Shown piece after piece: positions 23,952 to 31,608 of a DNA stretch of 42,443 nt (its first letter is position 1; every line of letters starts with the position of its first letter). The notes below the pieces were generated by a model. That model was not told where the DNA came from. It saw only the letters and a list, made by a program, of their open reading frames with translations, and did no database searches. The DNA comes from CAYSQW01 sp964433135 (GTDB lineage Bacteria > Acidobacteriota > Aminicenantia > Aminicenantales > Aminicenantaceae). The position numbers were made by a program, and so were the translations under genes. The stretch covers positions 1-42,443 of the forward strand of contig CAYSQW010000028.1 of NCBI GenBank assembly GCA_964433135.1. The letters are read 5' to 3'.

Positions 23952-24986
23952 ATGAACAAACGCAACACAGCACTCATCCTCTTTATCCTGCTGACAACAG
24001 GTTTTCTCTGCACGACAGCGGCGTCGGCGTCGACTCAGGTTAAGGTCAAGGTCGCCGCCGCCAATATCCGCAAAGGCCCTTCTCTTCAAAGCCAGGTGGT
24101 CCTTCAGGCTCCCAACGGATCCCTCTTCGAAGTCATCTCCAAATCAGGAGAATGGTATCTGATAGATCTCGCGCCCATGGGGAAGAAAGGCACGGGCTAC
24201 ATCCATACGTCGGTGGTCGTCGAAACGACCGAATATACCCCTCCCCAACCTAAAATGCGCAAAAGCTCCCCTCCCCCCCCCGCCTCATCCGCACCCCGGG
24301 TTCAGCGCAAAGCTCCCACCGGAATGAAAAAGGCCTATCTTCGCGTCGATGCCGGCATGGGACTTCAGGAAGAATCCTGGACGGCATCCTGGACGGAAAC
24401 CTTCTATTACGAAGACGCCGCATCCACCATCGTCTACGACGTTGTGAAAGGATATTCTTTCAGTGGGGCTTTCGGTTATCGTTTCACGCCTTCTCTGGGA
24501 TTGGAAATCGGTGCGGACATCTATTCTCACGAGCTCGCGAGCAGCTACTCCTCTTCCATACCTCATCCCCTGATCTTCCAGTCCCCACGCAGCGCGGAAG
24601 GCAGCAACTCATCAACCCTCAGCGAAAACGCCTTTTTCCTCAATGCCGTCCTGGGTCTCAATATGGGAAAGTTGGGAATCGACCTCTTTGCCGGCCCGGC
24701 TTATATCATGGCAAAAGCCCCCGTTTACACGTCTATCAGCATCAACGACGTCTATCCGTACGATACCGTTTCCATGACGGCGGAGTTGGATTCCAAATCC
24801 GTGAATGCATTCGGCTTCGATGCCGGACTCAACGCCTACTTTTATTTCAGCGAAAGCCTGGCTTTGGGCGCGGGCGCCCGCTATCTTTACGGCAAAGCGA
24901 CATTCGATACGGGAACCGATCTTCCCAATCCGGAGATTATTCTGGGAGGACTCAAGGTCAGCGCCGGACTCAAGCTTTTGTTTTAA
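23952..24986 (+). CDS. SH3b-domain outer-membrane beta-barrel protein
   Basis: This 344-residue protein has a signal peptide (to about residue 27, A-S-A-S). A bacterial SH3 domain follows (about 29-90, with VAAANIRKGPS and SGEWYLI and GYIHTSVV). Then comes a Pro/Ser linker with four consecutive prolines, and a C-terminal barrel (about 125-344) of alternating strands that ends Lys-Leu-Leu-Phe, the C-terminal aromatic signal. SH3b domains usually bind cell-wall peptides, so the protein could tie the outer membrane to peptidoglycan, which is inference. It follows the M4 protease by 10 bp and is probably co-expressed. A C9 run at 24273-24281 encodes the prolines. Confidence 0.75.
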   Translation: MNKRNTALILFILLTTGFLCTTAASASTQVKVKVAAANIRKGPSLQSQVVLQAPNGSLFEVISKSGEWYLIDLAPMGKKGTGYIHTSVVVETTEYTPPQPKMRKSSPPPPASSAPRVQRKAPTGMKKAYLRVDAGMGLQEESWTASWTETFYYEDAASTIVYDVVKGYSFSGAFGYRFTPSLGLEIGADIYSHELASSYSSSIPHPLIFQSPRSAEGSNSSTLSENAFFLNAVLGLNMGKLGIDLFAGPAYIMAKAPVYTSISINDVYPYDTVSMTAELDSKSVNAFGFDAGLNAYFYFSESLALGAGARYLYGKATFDTGTDLPNPEIILGGLKVSAGLKLLF

Positions 24987-25012
24987 TCCGGCCGGATCTG
25001 ATACGACAAGGG

Positions 25013-25034
25013 GGGAAGCGTCGCGGCGCTTCCC
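25013..25034. terminator. Candidate stem-loop between convergent genes
   Basis: GGGAAGCG (25013-25020) and CGCTTCCC (25027-25034) form a perfect 8-bp stem around a 6-base loop, 26 bp after the SH3b-barrel stop. Neither strand has a U-run after it. Confidence 0.5.
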
Positions 25035-25091
25035 TCTTCGAGATTCCTTCGGCGGTCGCCCGTACCACCGATCCTCCCAACGATCGCAAGA

Positions 25092-25778
25092 TCAGAGAGA
25101 GACGGTGACCAGAGCGGCCAGAATCTCCTTGAGTTTTTGTACGGCTTTCGTTTCATCCTCCCGCTCGGGATCCAGGATATCATCCACCGTGATGCCGCTT
25201 TCACCGTAAAAAGCCGAATTGGCATCCCTGTCAACGCGGATCGAGGCGCCGCTGAGAGAAACCCCGGCAAAAAGCCCCTTGCTCTGGGAATAGGAATAGA
25301 TTTCTTCTTCAAGCTCGAGATCGGTGCTCATTTCGGCTCTTCTGCCGACCGGACCGGCCGTCACACTGATATCGGCCCCCAGGGTGATTTTTCCCTCGGC
25401 GATATCCCTGATTCGGTTCCGCCCCACGAAAACCAGTACGATATCCGCTTTCTGCACGCCGATCTGCCATCCGACGCTCCCCCCCACAAGGGTGACAAAG
25501 AAGGGATCGCTCCAGCGCGCGCCGCCCTGCCGCGCCATGACGATCCCTTCTCCGTATTGGCCGCCGATTCCATAGGCGGCTTTGATAACTCCCGGAAAAA
25601 CAGCGATGGCCGTGGCTTTACGCAGGAGGACTTCCGGAATTTCGGCGTCCGGATTATCCATCAAAGCCACGATGACATCCGCGGCTTTTTTCACCCTCTC
25701 TACGGAAACTGTCGGCTCCGGTGAAGCCCCTAAGGCCCCGCCCGGGTCACCGACATGATGAGGATCGTGCCGACACAA
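25092..25778 (-). CDS. SYLF (Ysc84-type) lipid-binding domain protein, frameshifted leader
   Basis: The reading frame encodes 228 residues from TTG 25778. From SVERVKKAADVI onward it is a complete SYLF domain: IPEVLLRKATAIAVFPGVI, GIGGQYGEGIV, WSDPFFVTLVGGSVGWQIG, KITLGADISVTAGPVGR, YSQSKGLFAGVSLSGASI. The first 20 or so residues (C-R-H-D-P-H-H) look non-coding. The proper signal peptide lies in another frame just upstream (25730-25816), and one extra G in the G4 run at 25736-25739 would join the two. It is either a recent frameshift mutation, a sequence error or a slippage switch. SYLF proteins bind phospholipid or act in the envelope; the bacterial role is unclear. Confidence 0.75.
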   Translation of the reverse strand: MCRHDPHHVGDPGGALGASPEPTVSVERVKKAADVIVALMDNPDAEIPEVLLRKATAIAVFPGVIKAAYGIGGQYGEGIVMARQGGARWSDPFFVTLVGGSVGWQIGVQKADIVLVFVGRNRIRDIAEGKITLGADISVTAGPVGRRAEMSTDLELEEEIYSYSQSKGLFAGVSLSGASIRVDRDANSAFYGESGITVDDILDPEREDETKAVQKLKEILAALVTVSL

Positions 25779-25816
25779 AATGCTTTAAATACGTCCTTTC
25801 CAGATAAAACTCCCAT
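25730..25816 (-). other. Out-of-frame signal peptide of the SYLF gene
   Basis: ATG 25816 opens a 28-codon frame: a short polar start, then FKAFCVGTILIMSVTRAG and stop at 25730. GGGGAGCG lies 7 bases upstream. The peptide has n-, h- and c-regions of a Sec leader and runs into the SYLF frame if one base is added at 25736-25739. Confidence 0.6.
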
Positions 25817-25882
25817 TATATTCGCTCCCCGGAAAACCGATCATTCCGCGCCGACCTCATATCGGCCCTTTCGATACGCGGT

Positions 25883-27793
25883 TTATTTTTTTCTTATTTC
25901 CGTTTTCAAGTATTGGTCGAAAAAATCCGCCATATCCAACAGCATCCGGCGCCGATTCTTCCGGCTGCGCACATAATAATTTTCTCCGGGGTAGGCCTTG
26001 TGGCGAAACACCTTATAATGACGTTCCAATTCGACGGCAAACAACCGTGACTGTTCAGAACCCGGATAGAGACCTTCTCCGTGAATCAGGAATACGGGAG
26101 TTTGTATATCCGTGACATGATTTATGGGGGAAAGTTCCCGGTACAACTCTTTATTTTCCCGCCAGGGTCCGATCTCATAATCCCAGAGCTTGACGTGCCG
26201 CAGCTCCGCGTGGGTGCAGGCCCAAATCCAATCACCGTAACCCGAACACGGCACCGCCGCCTGAAAATAACCGGGGGCATTGGTGATCGCGGCCATGGAC
26301 ATAATGCCTCCATAGCTGGTTCCGGTTATTCCCATGTTGTCGGCGTCTACGTACTCCTGTTTTTTTAGATATTCAGCTCCGGCGATGACATCCTGCAAAT
26401 CGCAGCGTCCCCAGCATCGATTATTGGCGTCGGCGAAAGCACGCCCGAATCCGGAGCTTCCGCGAATATTGGGAAGCAGCACGACATAACCCCTGCTCAC
26501 CATATATTGCACGCCGCTTTGAAAAGTGTCGGAGAATTGAGACGTAGGTCCACCGTGAATCCAGAGGATACCCGGATATTTATCTCCCGGAAGGATCTTC
26601 CGGGGCTTATAAAGATAAGCATGAATCGTCAAACCATCAGGGCTGCTGAATTGAATCTTTTCCGGACGGATCAGAGACCGCTCCAGATTTCCCGACGGCA
26701 TCGATTCGGTAAGACGCCGATGGCTCCGATTTTTCTTATCCACGATATAAACATCGCCGGGTCGGGTGGGGGTCTGAAGCAGATAGCTGATCCGCTTTCC
26801 GTCCGGAGACCACCGTGGAGATGAACACACCCCCGTTTTCGGCGCGACCCAGACATCCGATTTCCCGCTCGATACCGAAGCCACACACAGATTGACCGTC
26901 CCGTTATGGTTCGAAGTGTAGACGATGGACCGGCCGTCGGGAGACCACTCCGCTTCCGATTGATCCGCGTTTTCCCGCGAAAGCGGCCGCGGCTCCCCTC
27001 CCTCGAAGGGAACCAACCAATAGTTGATCCACCCGCTTCGGTAGGATCGAAAGAAAACCAATTTCCCGTCGGGAGAAACCCTCGGGTATCCGAATTTTCC
27101 GCCTGAATAATAATCAAAGAAATTTTCGTCGCTGAGGATCACACGGGGATTCTCTCCTTCGGCGGAGATAACAACGATTTCATGATCGATCCAGGATTCA
27201 TCCATCCTGACAAAAAGAATATGGCGAGAGTCAGGTGTCCAGGTGGGATAAACTTCATACACGTTCTCCCGCGTGAGGCGAACGGCCTCACCGTCCGGAA
27301 TGGATATTTTCCAGACATCATAATCACCGTATACATCTCCCGAAAAAGCGATCCAGCGGCTGTCCGGCGACCAACTGAAAGCATTTATCCTTCCCCCTAA
27401 TCGCGTCAGGCAAATATCCCGGCCGTCTTCGATCGACCAAGCCCACAATTCCGGGGACCCGTTCTTATTCGAGAAATACGCGATCCAGCGACCGTCGGGA
27501 GACACAGCGGGGAGGTTGGGCATAAGGAAATGCCCCGTCCCGCCGAGATCGAAGGGAAGCCGCTGCGGAAATCCTCCGTCCGGGTGGACGCAAACCATCC
27601 CCCCCGGATTGAGCCCCGAGGAAAACACGATCCGGGAACCGTCCGGATACCATTGGGGCGAAGCGGCAACGGAGTTGATCCGGAGCAGAATATCAAGCGA
27701 GGGTCCGGGGAAAGATTCCCCGGCATGCCCGATTGAAACCATCGACAGAATCAGCAGCCAAACGGCCGCCGTTCCTACAAATCGTTGATTCAT
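25883..27793 (-). CDS. S9-family (prolyl oligopeptidase-like) peptidase with altered triad
   Basis: This 636-residue protein has a signal peptide. A TolB-like beta-propeller (about 30-390) follows, with repeated SPDG-type turns (YPDGSRIVF, SPDGRWIAY, SPDSRWIAF). The C-terminal alpha/beta-hydrolase domain contains the nucleophile elbow GTSYGG with Ser493. The usual Asp position is HGEGLYPG (571-578) instead of HGEDD, and the usual His position in YPGEGHG is YPGENYY, with Tyr606. The standard Asp and His are therefore missing at the expected places. ATG 27793 has AAGGAGAAA upstream. It may act on peptides or esters through other residues, or be a non-catalytic paralogue. A promoter is predicted at 27889-27916. 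Confidence 0.85.
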   Translation of the reverse strand: MNQRFVGTAAVWLLILSMVSIGHAGESFPGPSLDILLRINSVAASPQWYPDGSRIVFSSGLNPGGMVCVHPDGGFPQRLPFDLGGTGHFLMPNLPAVSPDGRWIAYFSNKNGSPELWAWSIEDGRDICLTRLGGRINAFSWSPDSRWIAFSGDVYGDYDVWKISIPDGEAVRLTRENVYEVYPTWTPDSRHILFVRMDESWIDHEIVVISAEGENPRVILSDENFFDYYSGGKFGYPRVSPDGKLVFFRSYRSGWINYWLVPFEGGEPRPLSRENADQSEAEWSPDGRSIVYTSNHNGTVNLCVASVSSGKSDVWVAPKTGVCSSPRWSPDGKRISYLLQTPTRPGDVYIVDKKNRSHRRLTESMPSGNLERSLIRPEKIQFSSPDGLTIHAYLYKPRKILPGDKYPGILWIHGGPTSQFSDTFQSGVQYMVSRGYVVLLPNIRGSSGFGRAFADANNRCWGRCDLQDVIAGAEYLKKQEYVDADNMGITGTSYGGIMSMAAITNAPGYFQAAVPCSGYGDWIWACTHAELRHVKLWDYEIGPWRENKELYRELSPINHVTDIQTPVFLIHGEGLYPGSEQSRLFAVELERHYKVFRHKAYPGENYYVRSRKNRRRMLLDMADFFDQYLKTEIRKK

Positions 27794-27888
27794 TTTTTCT
27801 CCTTTCATATCACCCTCTCTCGGAAAATGAAGAGCCGTCCCGAGTGCAATCAAACCCGGGCGACAACCGCAAACGGAATCCTTCACCC

Positions 27889-27916
27889 ATCATAAAAACT
27901 GGTATTATTCTCGCAA
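27889..27916 (-). promoter_or_regulatory. Predicted promoter of the S9 peptidase gene
   Basis: On the minus strand, TTGCGA (27916-27911), 16 bp and TATGAT (27894-27889) lie about 96 bp before ATG 27793, leaving a leader of nearly 90 bases. Confidence 0.35.
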
Positions 27917-27974
27917 AAAAACCTGGAGTTATCAATCCGCAAAAAAAAGAGATGCGAAAGCCGCCAACGGAATT

Positions 27975-28433
27975 TCAGATGTAGATCAGGACTAATCCTT
28001 CGGCCACCAGAGCAGACTTATCCTCATCCTCGATCTCGAGAGTGTTTTCGATCCGGATCAAAGCCTTTCGGGATCCCTGAGGGATGACTTCCTTGAGCAC
28101 CGCGCGATTCCGGATCCGCCCCCCCGACTTGACCGGATTGACGAAACGCACTTTCTCCAGCCCGTAGTTGATGACCATACGACTGCGCCTTTTGAATATT
28201 TCATATTGGAAATTGAAATACGGCAGCAGGGAAAGCAGCAAAAAGCCATGGGCCACGGTGGACCGTAAAGGGCTCTTCTTTGCAAGTTCCTCATCGATAT
28301 GAATCCACTGCCGATCCTCTGTGCATTCCGCGAAGGCATTGATCCGATCCTGAGAGATCTCGACCCAATCCGAAAGCCCCAGTTCCACCCCTGTCTGTTC
28401 CTCAAGCCATTCTAATGTGAGTTTGTCCGTCAT
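27975..28433 (-). CDS. MaoC-like (R)-specific enoyl-CoA hydratase
   Basis: This 152-residue hot-dog-fold protein carries the MaoC hydratase signature D-X4-H at Asp40-His45 (DRQWIH), followed by the substrate-loop phrase TVAHGFLLLSLLP. Length and order fit single-domain MaoC/PhaJ hydratases, which add water to trans-2-enoyl-CoA in fatty-acid or polyhydroxyalkanoate metabolism. No thiolase, dehydrogenase or PHA gene is adjacent, so its pathway is open. It is a single gene on the minus strand, read from a predicted promoter at 28461-28489. Confidence 0.85.
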   Translation of the reverse strand: MTDKLTLEWLEEQTGVELGLSDWVEISQDRINAFAECTEDRQWIHIDEELAKKSPLRSTVAHGFLLLSLLPYFNFQYEIFKRRSRMVINYGLEKVRFVNPVKSGGRIRNRAVLKEVIPQGSRKALIRIENTLEIEDEDKSALVAEGLVLIYI

Positions 28434-28460
28434 AATCCTATCTCGTTGGAAATTGAAAAC

Positions 28461-28489
28461 ACCTTACACTTTCCCAGCGTCAACGTCAA
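28461..28489 (-). promoter_or_regulatory. Predicted promoter of the MaoC gene
   Basis: Two tandem TTGACG hexamers lie on the minus strand (28489-28484 and 28483-28478). The first is 17 bp from TAAGGT (28466-28461), a weak -10. The expected start is about 20 bases before the ATG. Confidence 0.35.
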
Positions 28490-28548
28490 CTCAAAGACCT
28501 CATCGCGGTAAGAATAAACGGAAAGGAGACAAACCAAAGAAATCGATC

Positions 28549-30987
28549 TCAGCCTTCGAGGTCGCCACGGCCGGATTCCTTCTCTTCCCGGGCTCCCTCG
28601 TCCTTTCGGCGTTTGATAACGACGAGCGTAATATCATCAATAGGAGGGGAGTTTTTTATATGGACCGTAACGGCCTGCAACACGGCCGCCTGGATTTCTC
28701 GTGCCGATTTATGAAGGTTGGCGCGAATCACTTCAATCAGCCTCTCTTCCCCAAAAAGGTCGTCGGACATTCTCGGGGTATCGGGATCGGCCGCTTCCGT
28801 GATCCCGTCGGTAAACATGACCAAAGCTTCACCCGGTTGAATCCGAACGCTCTCCTGGGCGTAATCCCGATCCGGGAGAAAGCCGAGCAGCAGCCCTCCC
28901 GCTTCCAACCGTTGGACACGACCGTTTTCCTGGAAGAGCATTGGGGGATTATGCCCGGCATTGGTGGAAGTGAAACAGGAGCGGCTCCTGTCCAGGACTC
29001 CGTAGAAGAAAGTCGCGAACATATGTATGTCCGTGGACCGGACCAGCAGATTGTTCATCCGGTCCGCTACGGCCGCCACCTGTTCCGATTTGATCACCTG
29101 AGCATGAAGCGAGGCCTGAAGATTCGCCATCAATAAGGCCGCCGGAATCCCTTTTCCGGAAACATCGGCGATGGCGATCCCGAGGTGGCCGTTCTCCACT
29201 TCAAGAAAGTCGAAATAATCCCCTCCGACCTGCTGACTGGGAAGACTGGTCCCTGCAATCTCGAAGCCCGGAACCTCCGGCATCTCATGCGGCAGGAGCT
29301 GTGCCTGAATTTCCCGGGCCGTGTCCAGCTCGCTCTCCAGGCGCTGGCGCTCAAGTTCCTCTTCCCGGCCCTTCTTTACCGCCGCCGCCATGACGTTTAT
29401 CGAATGGGCCAAATCTCCCAACTCGTCTTCATTCGGAAGCACGATGTGAATATCCAGATCTCCGTCCGCGATCCTTCGGGTTCCTTTATGCAGGGCCTTC
29501 ACCGCGGAAGTAAAACCCGTCGTGATCCGAATCCCGAAAAAAAGCGCGAAGGCTTCCAAAAGCAGCATGGCCAGCATCAAAAGCGTCAGGGTCACCATGA
29601 CGATCAAGCTCATGGGATTGTCCTCGGAAAAGAGCTCCGAGGTTATCGTACTCAATCCCGTCTCGACCATGAGCAGGATGCTGTCTTGTTCCATGGAATC
29701 CGATTCGAGGACGATCACGTCCAGATGGTTCATGCCGAAGTACTGAGGTCGATGCCAGAATGAGAGCCCCGATTCTTCATCCGCTGAATTTTGAGTCGCG
29801 CTGCGTTCCAATCGACCGGCGATCTCGTCTTCCCGCAACGAAGATTCCACTGTCAGCGTCCGTATGGATTTTTCCGACATGCCCGCTATGCTGAGCGGAT
29901 TTTCAAACGATAAACGCACATCGCTGTGGACGATCCGGGCCAGATGATCCAACATACGGCGGTCAAGGAGGACGCCCCGCACGCGGATCCGTGATGTCTC
30001 GATCCCATCCAATCGGAGCAGCCAGATCTCGGATCCTATGAGAAAATAACGAGCTCCGCCCTCATTTATATAGTCAGGAAGCCGTAAGCGATTCGATTCC
30101 AGGGACTTGAGAAACGCCGGAATCCATCGGGGGCCGTCCGTTCGGCTTTCGGATTGAATCGGCAAGCTGAAATCAACTCGGACATCCGATATGATCCGGG
30201 GGAAATCGGCGTCCGCCGCCGCCAACTCCGCCCAACTCTCCAGCACGGCGCTGGCTCGAAGCGCCCGACTTTCGCCCAAGGTCGCGTAGAGGATGACCAA
30301 TCCCATGCTCACGATCAGCAGCAGCGGAACCAGGGAGATGAGGAATGCACTGACCGCCAGTTTGGAACGAAGCTTAAGAAAGTGAAGCCGCATGGAAACA
30401 AAGAGATTGAACAGGCTAAAAAACCAGAAAAATCGCAGCGACCACACGGCATATTGAGCCAGACTCATGGCCCACGTCGCGGGGGGGGGCGCATCCTCCG
30501 CGGTATGCGGCCCGATCCAGATTACCGTCATGCAGAGGAAAACGATCAATCCCGCGAGGAAGATCAACGCCCGCCTTTTGGACGTGAGGTGCCGAAAAGG
30601 AAGGTATTTTCGGAACAACAAAAAAATACCGGCCATCGAAACCGAGGCGATCCAAACCATGTCCCCGGGCGGGGCGACGAACATGAGGAAGAATCCAAAA
30701 ACCAGCCAGGCGATCCAGAACTTTTTCGCCCGCGCATCCAGCAGCAGCATCCTGACCGCTAATCCCCATGTGCCCATGGCCGCCGCTGCAATCAATGCCT
30801 GGAAGATAACCGAGTTGAATCCGAAAATCAGGAAAAAGCCCCAAACCGCGGCGTTTCCCGCCAGGATGAAGCCCATAAGCTTCCACACACGGTCATTTAA
30901 AGGCGATTTCGGACGTATTTCCATTCCCGTTAAGGACAGATCGCCGGAATAAGCCTTTTTCGGCTTGGAATCGTTGTCTTCTTTCAT
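28549..30987 (-). CDS. SpoIIE/RsbU-type PP2C phosphatase with large membrane sensor region
   Basis: This 812-residue protein has about six N-terminal spans (about 35-205), a further span near 217-240, an extracytoplasmic region (about 245-465), a span near 470-495 and HAMP (about 500-550). A coiled coil follows (RQRLESELDTAREIQAQLLP), then a SpoIIE phosphatase domain (about 585-790). Metal-binding motifs are all present: GGDYFDF, DVSGKG, NAGHNPP, FTDGITEA and DDITLVV. Such phosphatases dephosphorylate an anti-anti-sigma (STAS) protein and so release a stress sigma factor. No STAS or kinase gene is adjacent. A G9 run (30481-30489) falls inside the coding region. The start has only a weak ribosome site. 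Confidence 0.9.
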   Translation of the reverse strand: MKEDNDSKPKKAYSGDLSLTGMEIRPKSPLNDRVWKLMGFILAGNAAVWGFFLIFGFNSVIFQALIAAAAMGTWGLAVRMLLLDARAKKFWIAWLVFGFFLMFVAPPGDMVWIASVSMAGIFLLFRKYLPFRHLTSKRRALIFLAGLIVFLCMTVIWIGPHTAEDAPPPATWAMSLAQYAVWSLRFFWFFSLFNLFVSMRLHFLKLRSKLAVSAFLISLVPLLLIVSMGLVILYATLGESRALRASAVLESWAELAAADADFPRIISDVRVDFSLPIQSESRTDGPRWIPAFLKSLESNRLRLPDYINEGGARYFLIGSEIWLLRLDGIETSRIRVRGVLLDRRMLDHLARIVHSDVRLSFENPLSIAGMSEKSIRTLTVESSLREDEIAGRLERSATQNSADEESGLSFWHRPQYFGMNHLDVIVLESDSMEQDSILLMVETGLSTITSELFSEDNPMSLIVMVTLTLLMLAMLLLEAFALFFGIRITTGFTSAVKALHKGTRRIADGDLDIHIVLPNEDELGDLAHSINVMAAAVKKGREEELERQRLESELDTAREIQAQLLPHEMPEVPGFEIAGTSLPSQQVGGDYFDFLEVENGHLGIAIADVSGKGIPAALLMANLQASLHAQVIKSEQVAAVADRMNNLLVRSTDIHMFATFFYGVLDRSRSCFTSTNAGHNPPMLFQENGRVQRLEAGGLLLGFLPDRDYAQESVRIQPGEALVMFTDGITEAADPDTPRMSDDLFGEERLIEVIRANLHKSAREIQAAVLQAVTVHIKNSPPIDDITLVVIKRRKDEGAREEKESGRGDLEG

Positions 30988-31154
30988 AGGTGTTTCCGTT
31001 TTATCGGAAGGTGATATTGTACCCTAAAATCAACGGCGATAAAACAGCGCTTCGGCGAAACGGCATGATCGACGGCCTCATCCCCCCCGTATAAATCCTG
31101 ATGAAGTTCGAAAATGGCTCCGGCTTGAGAATCCCCCGATTCAGGCGTGCGATA

Positions 31155-31352
31155 TCAGCACCGGGGACCGCGCATGATTCTCGCCGGAAACGTGATGAGG
31201 GCTTTGAACAGATCCAGCACAGCCGTAACCGTTATGCCGACCATCCGGAAAGGAATCAACAGAATCCAGATGACGGGGTACAGCAAAAGCGCCAGCAGCG
31301 CAAGAGGCCAGGCCAAGACCAAAAGGATCAGCCATAATAAAAATTTCAACAC
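31155..31352 (-). CDS. Small hydrophobic membrane protein
   Basis: This 65-residue protein is almost entirely hydrophobic through residue 45, with two probable spans (LKFLLWLILLVLAWPLALLA and YPVIWILLIPFRMVGI), then a short amphipathic end with Arg. The start is GTG at 31352, with GAGGAG 8 bases upstream. Small proteins with the LLIPFRMVGI-like core occur in several phyla, but I know of no function. It sits between SpoIIE phosphatase and an M20-like gene. It could be a membrane chaperone or stabiliser of a neighbouring membrane protein, which is speculation. Confidence 0.65.
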   Translation of the reverse strand: MLKFLLWLILLVLAWPLALLALLLYPVIWILLIPFRMVGITVTAVLDLFKALITFPARIMRGPRC

Positions 31353-31516
31353 GCTTCCATCTCCTCAAGCTTTCGTTCGGTTCTTTCCCAATAATATGTA
31401 CGCGGATGATCATGGAAAGTTCATCGCCGTCCGGCTCGGTCCTGGAAACGGAATCATCCGCGAACCCGAACGGGACAATCATTTGGCATAAAAAAAACGG
31501 ATATATCCGTATCATA

Positions 31517-31525
31517 TGGTATAAT
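31517..31525 (+). promoter_or_regulatory. Extended -10 promoter of the M20-like gene
   Basis: TGG followed directly by TATAAT (31520-31525) is the extended -10 form, which can work with a poor -35 (ACGGAT at 17 bp). The start codon is 84 bp downstream. A small palindrome TCAGAT-T-ATCTGA (31546-31558) lies just after the expected transcription start. Confidence 0.5.
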
Positions 31526-31608
31526 GTTTGGTCAAAAAAACAAGATCAGATTATCTGACGCACCATTCTCCCGGTAACTCGGATAATAAAACAACAAAGG
31601 AGATTATT

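Noticed and set aside
31141..31515. A 124-codon minus-strand frame over the small membrane protein
   Set aside because: It overlaps the better-supported GTG-started hydrophobic protein in another frame and has no ribosome site.
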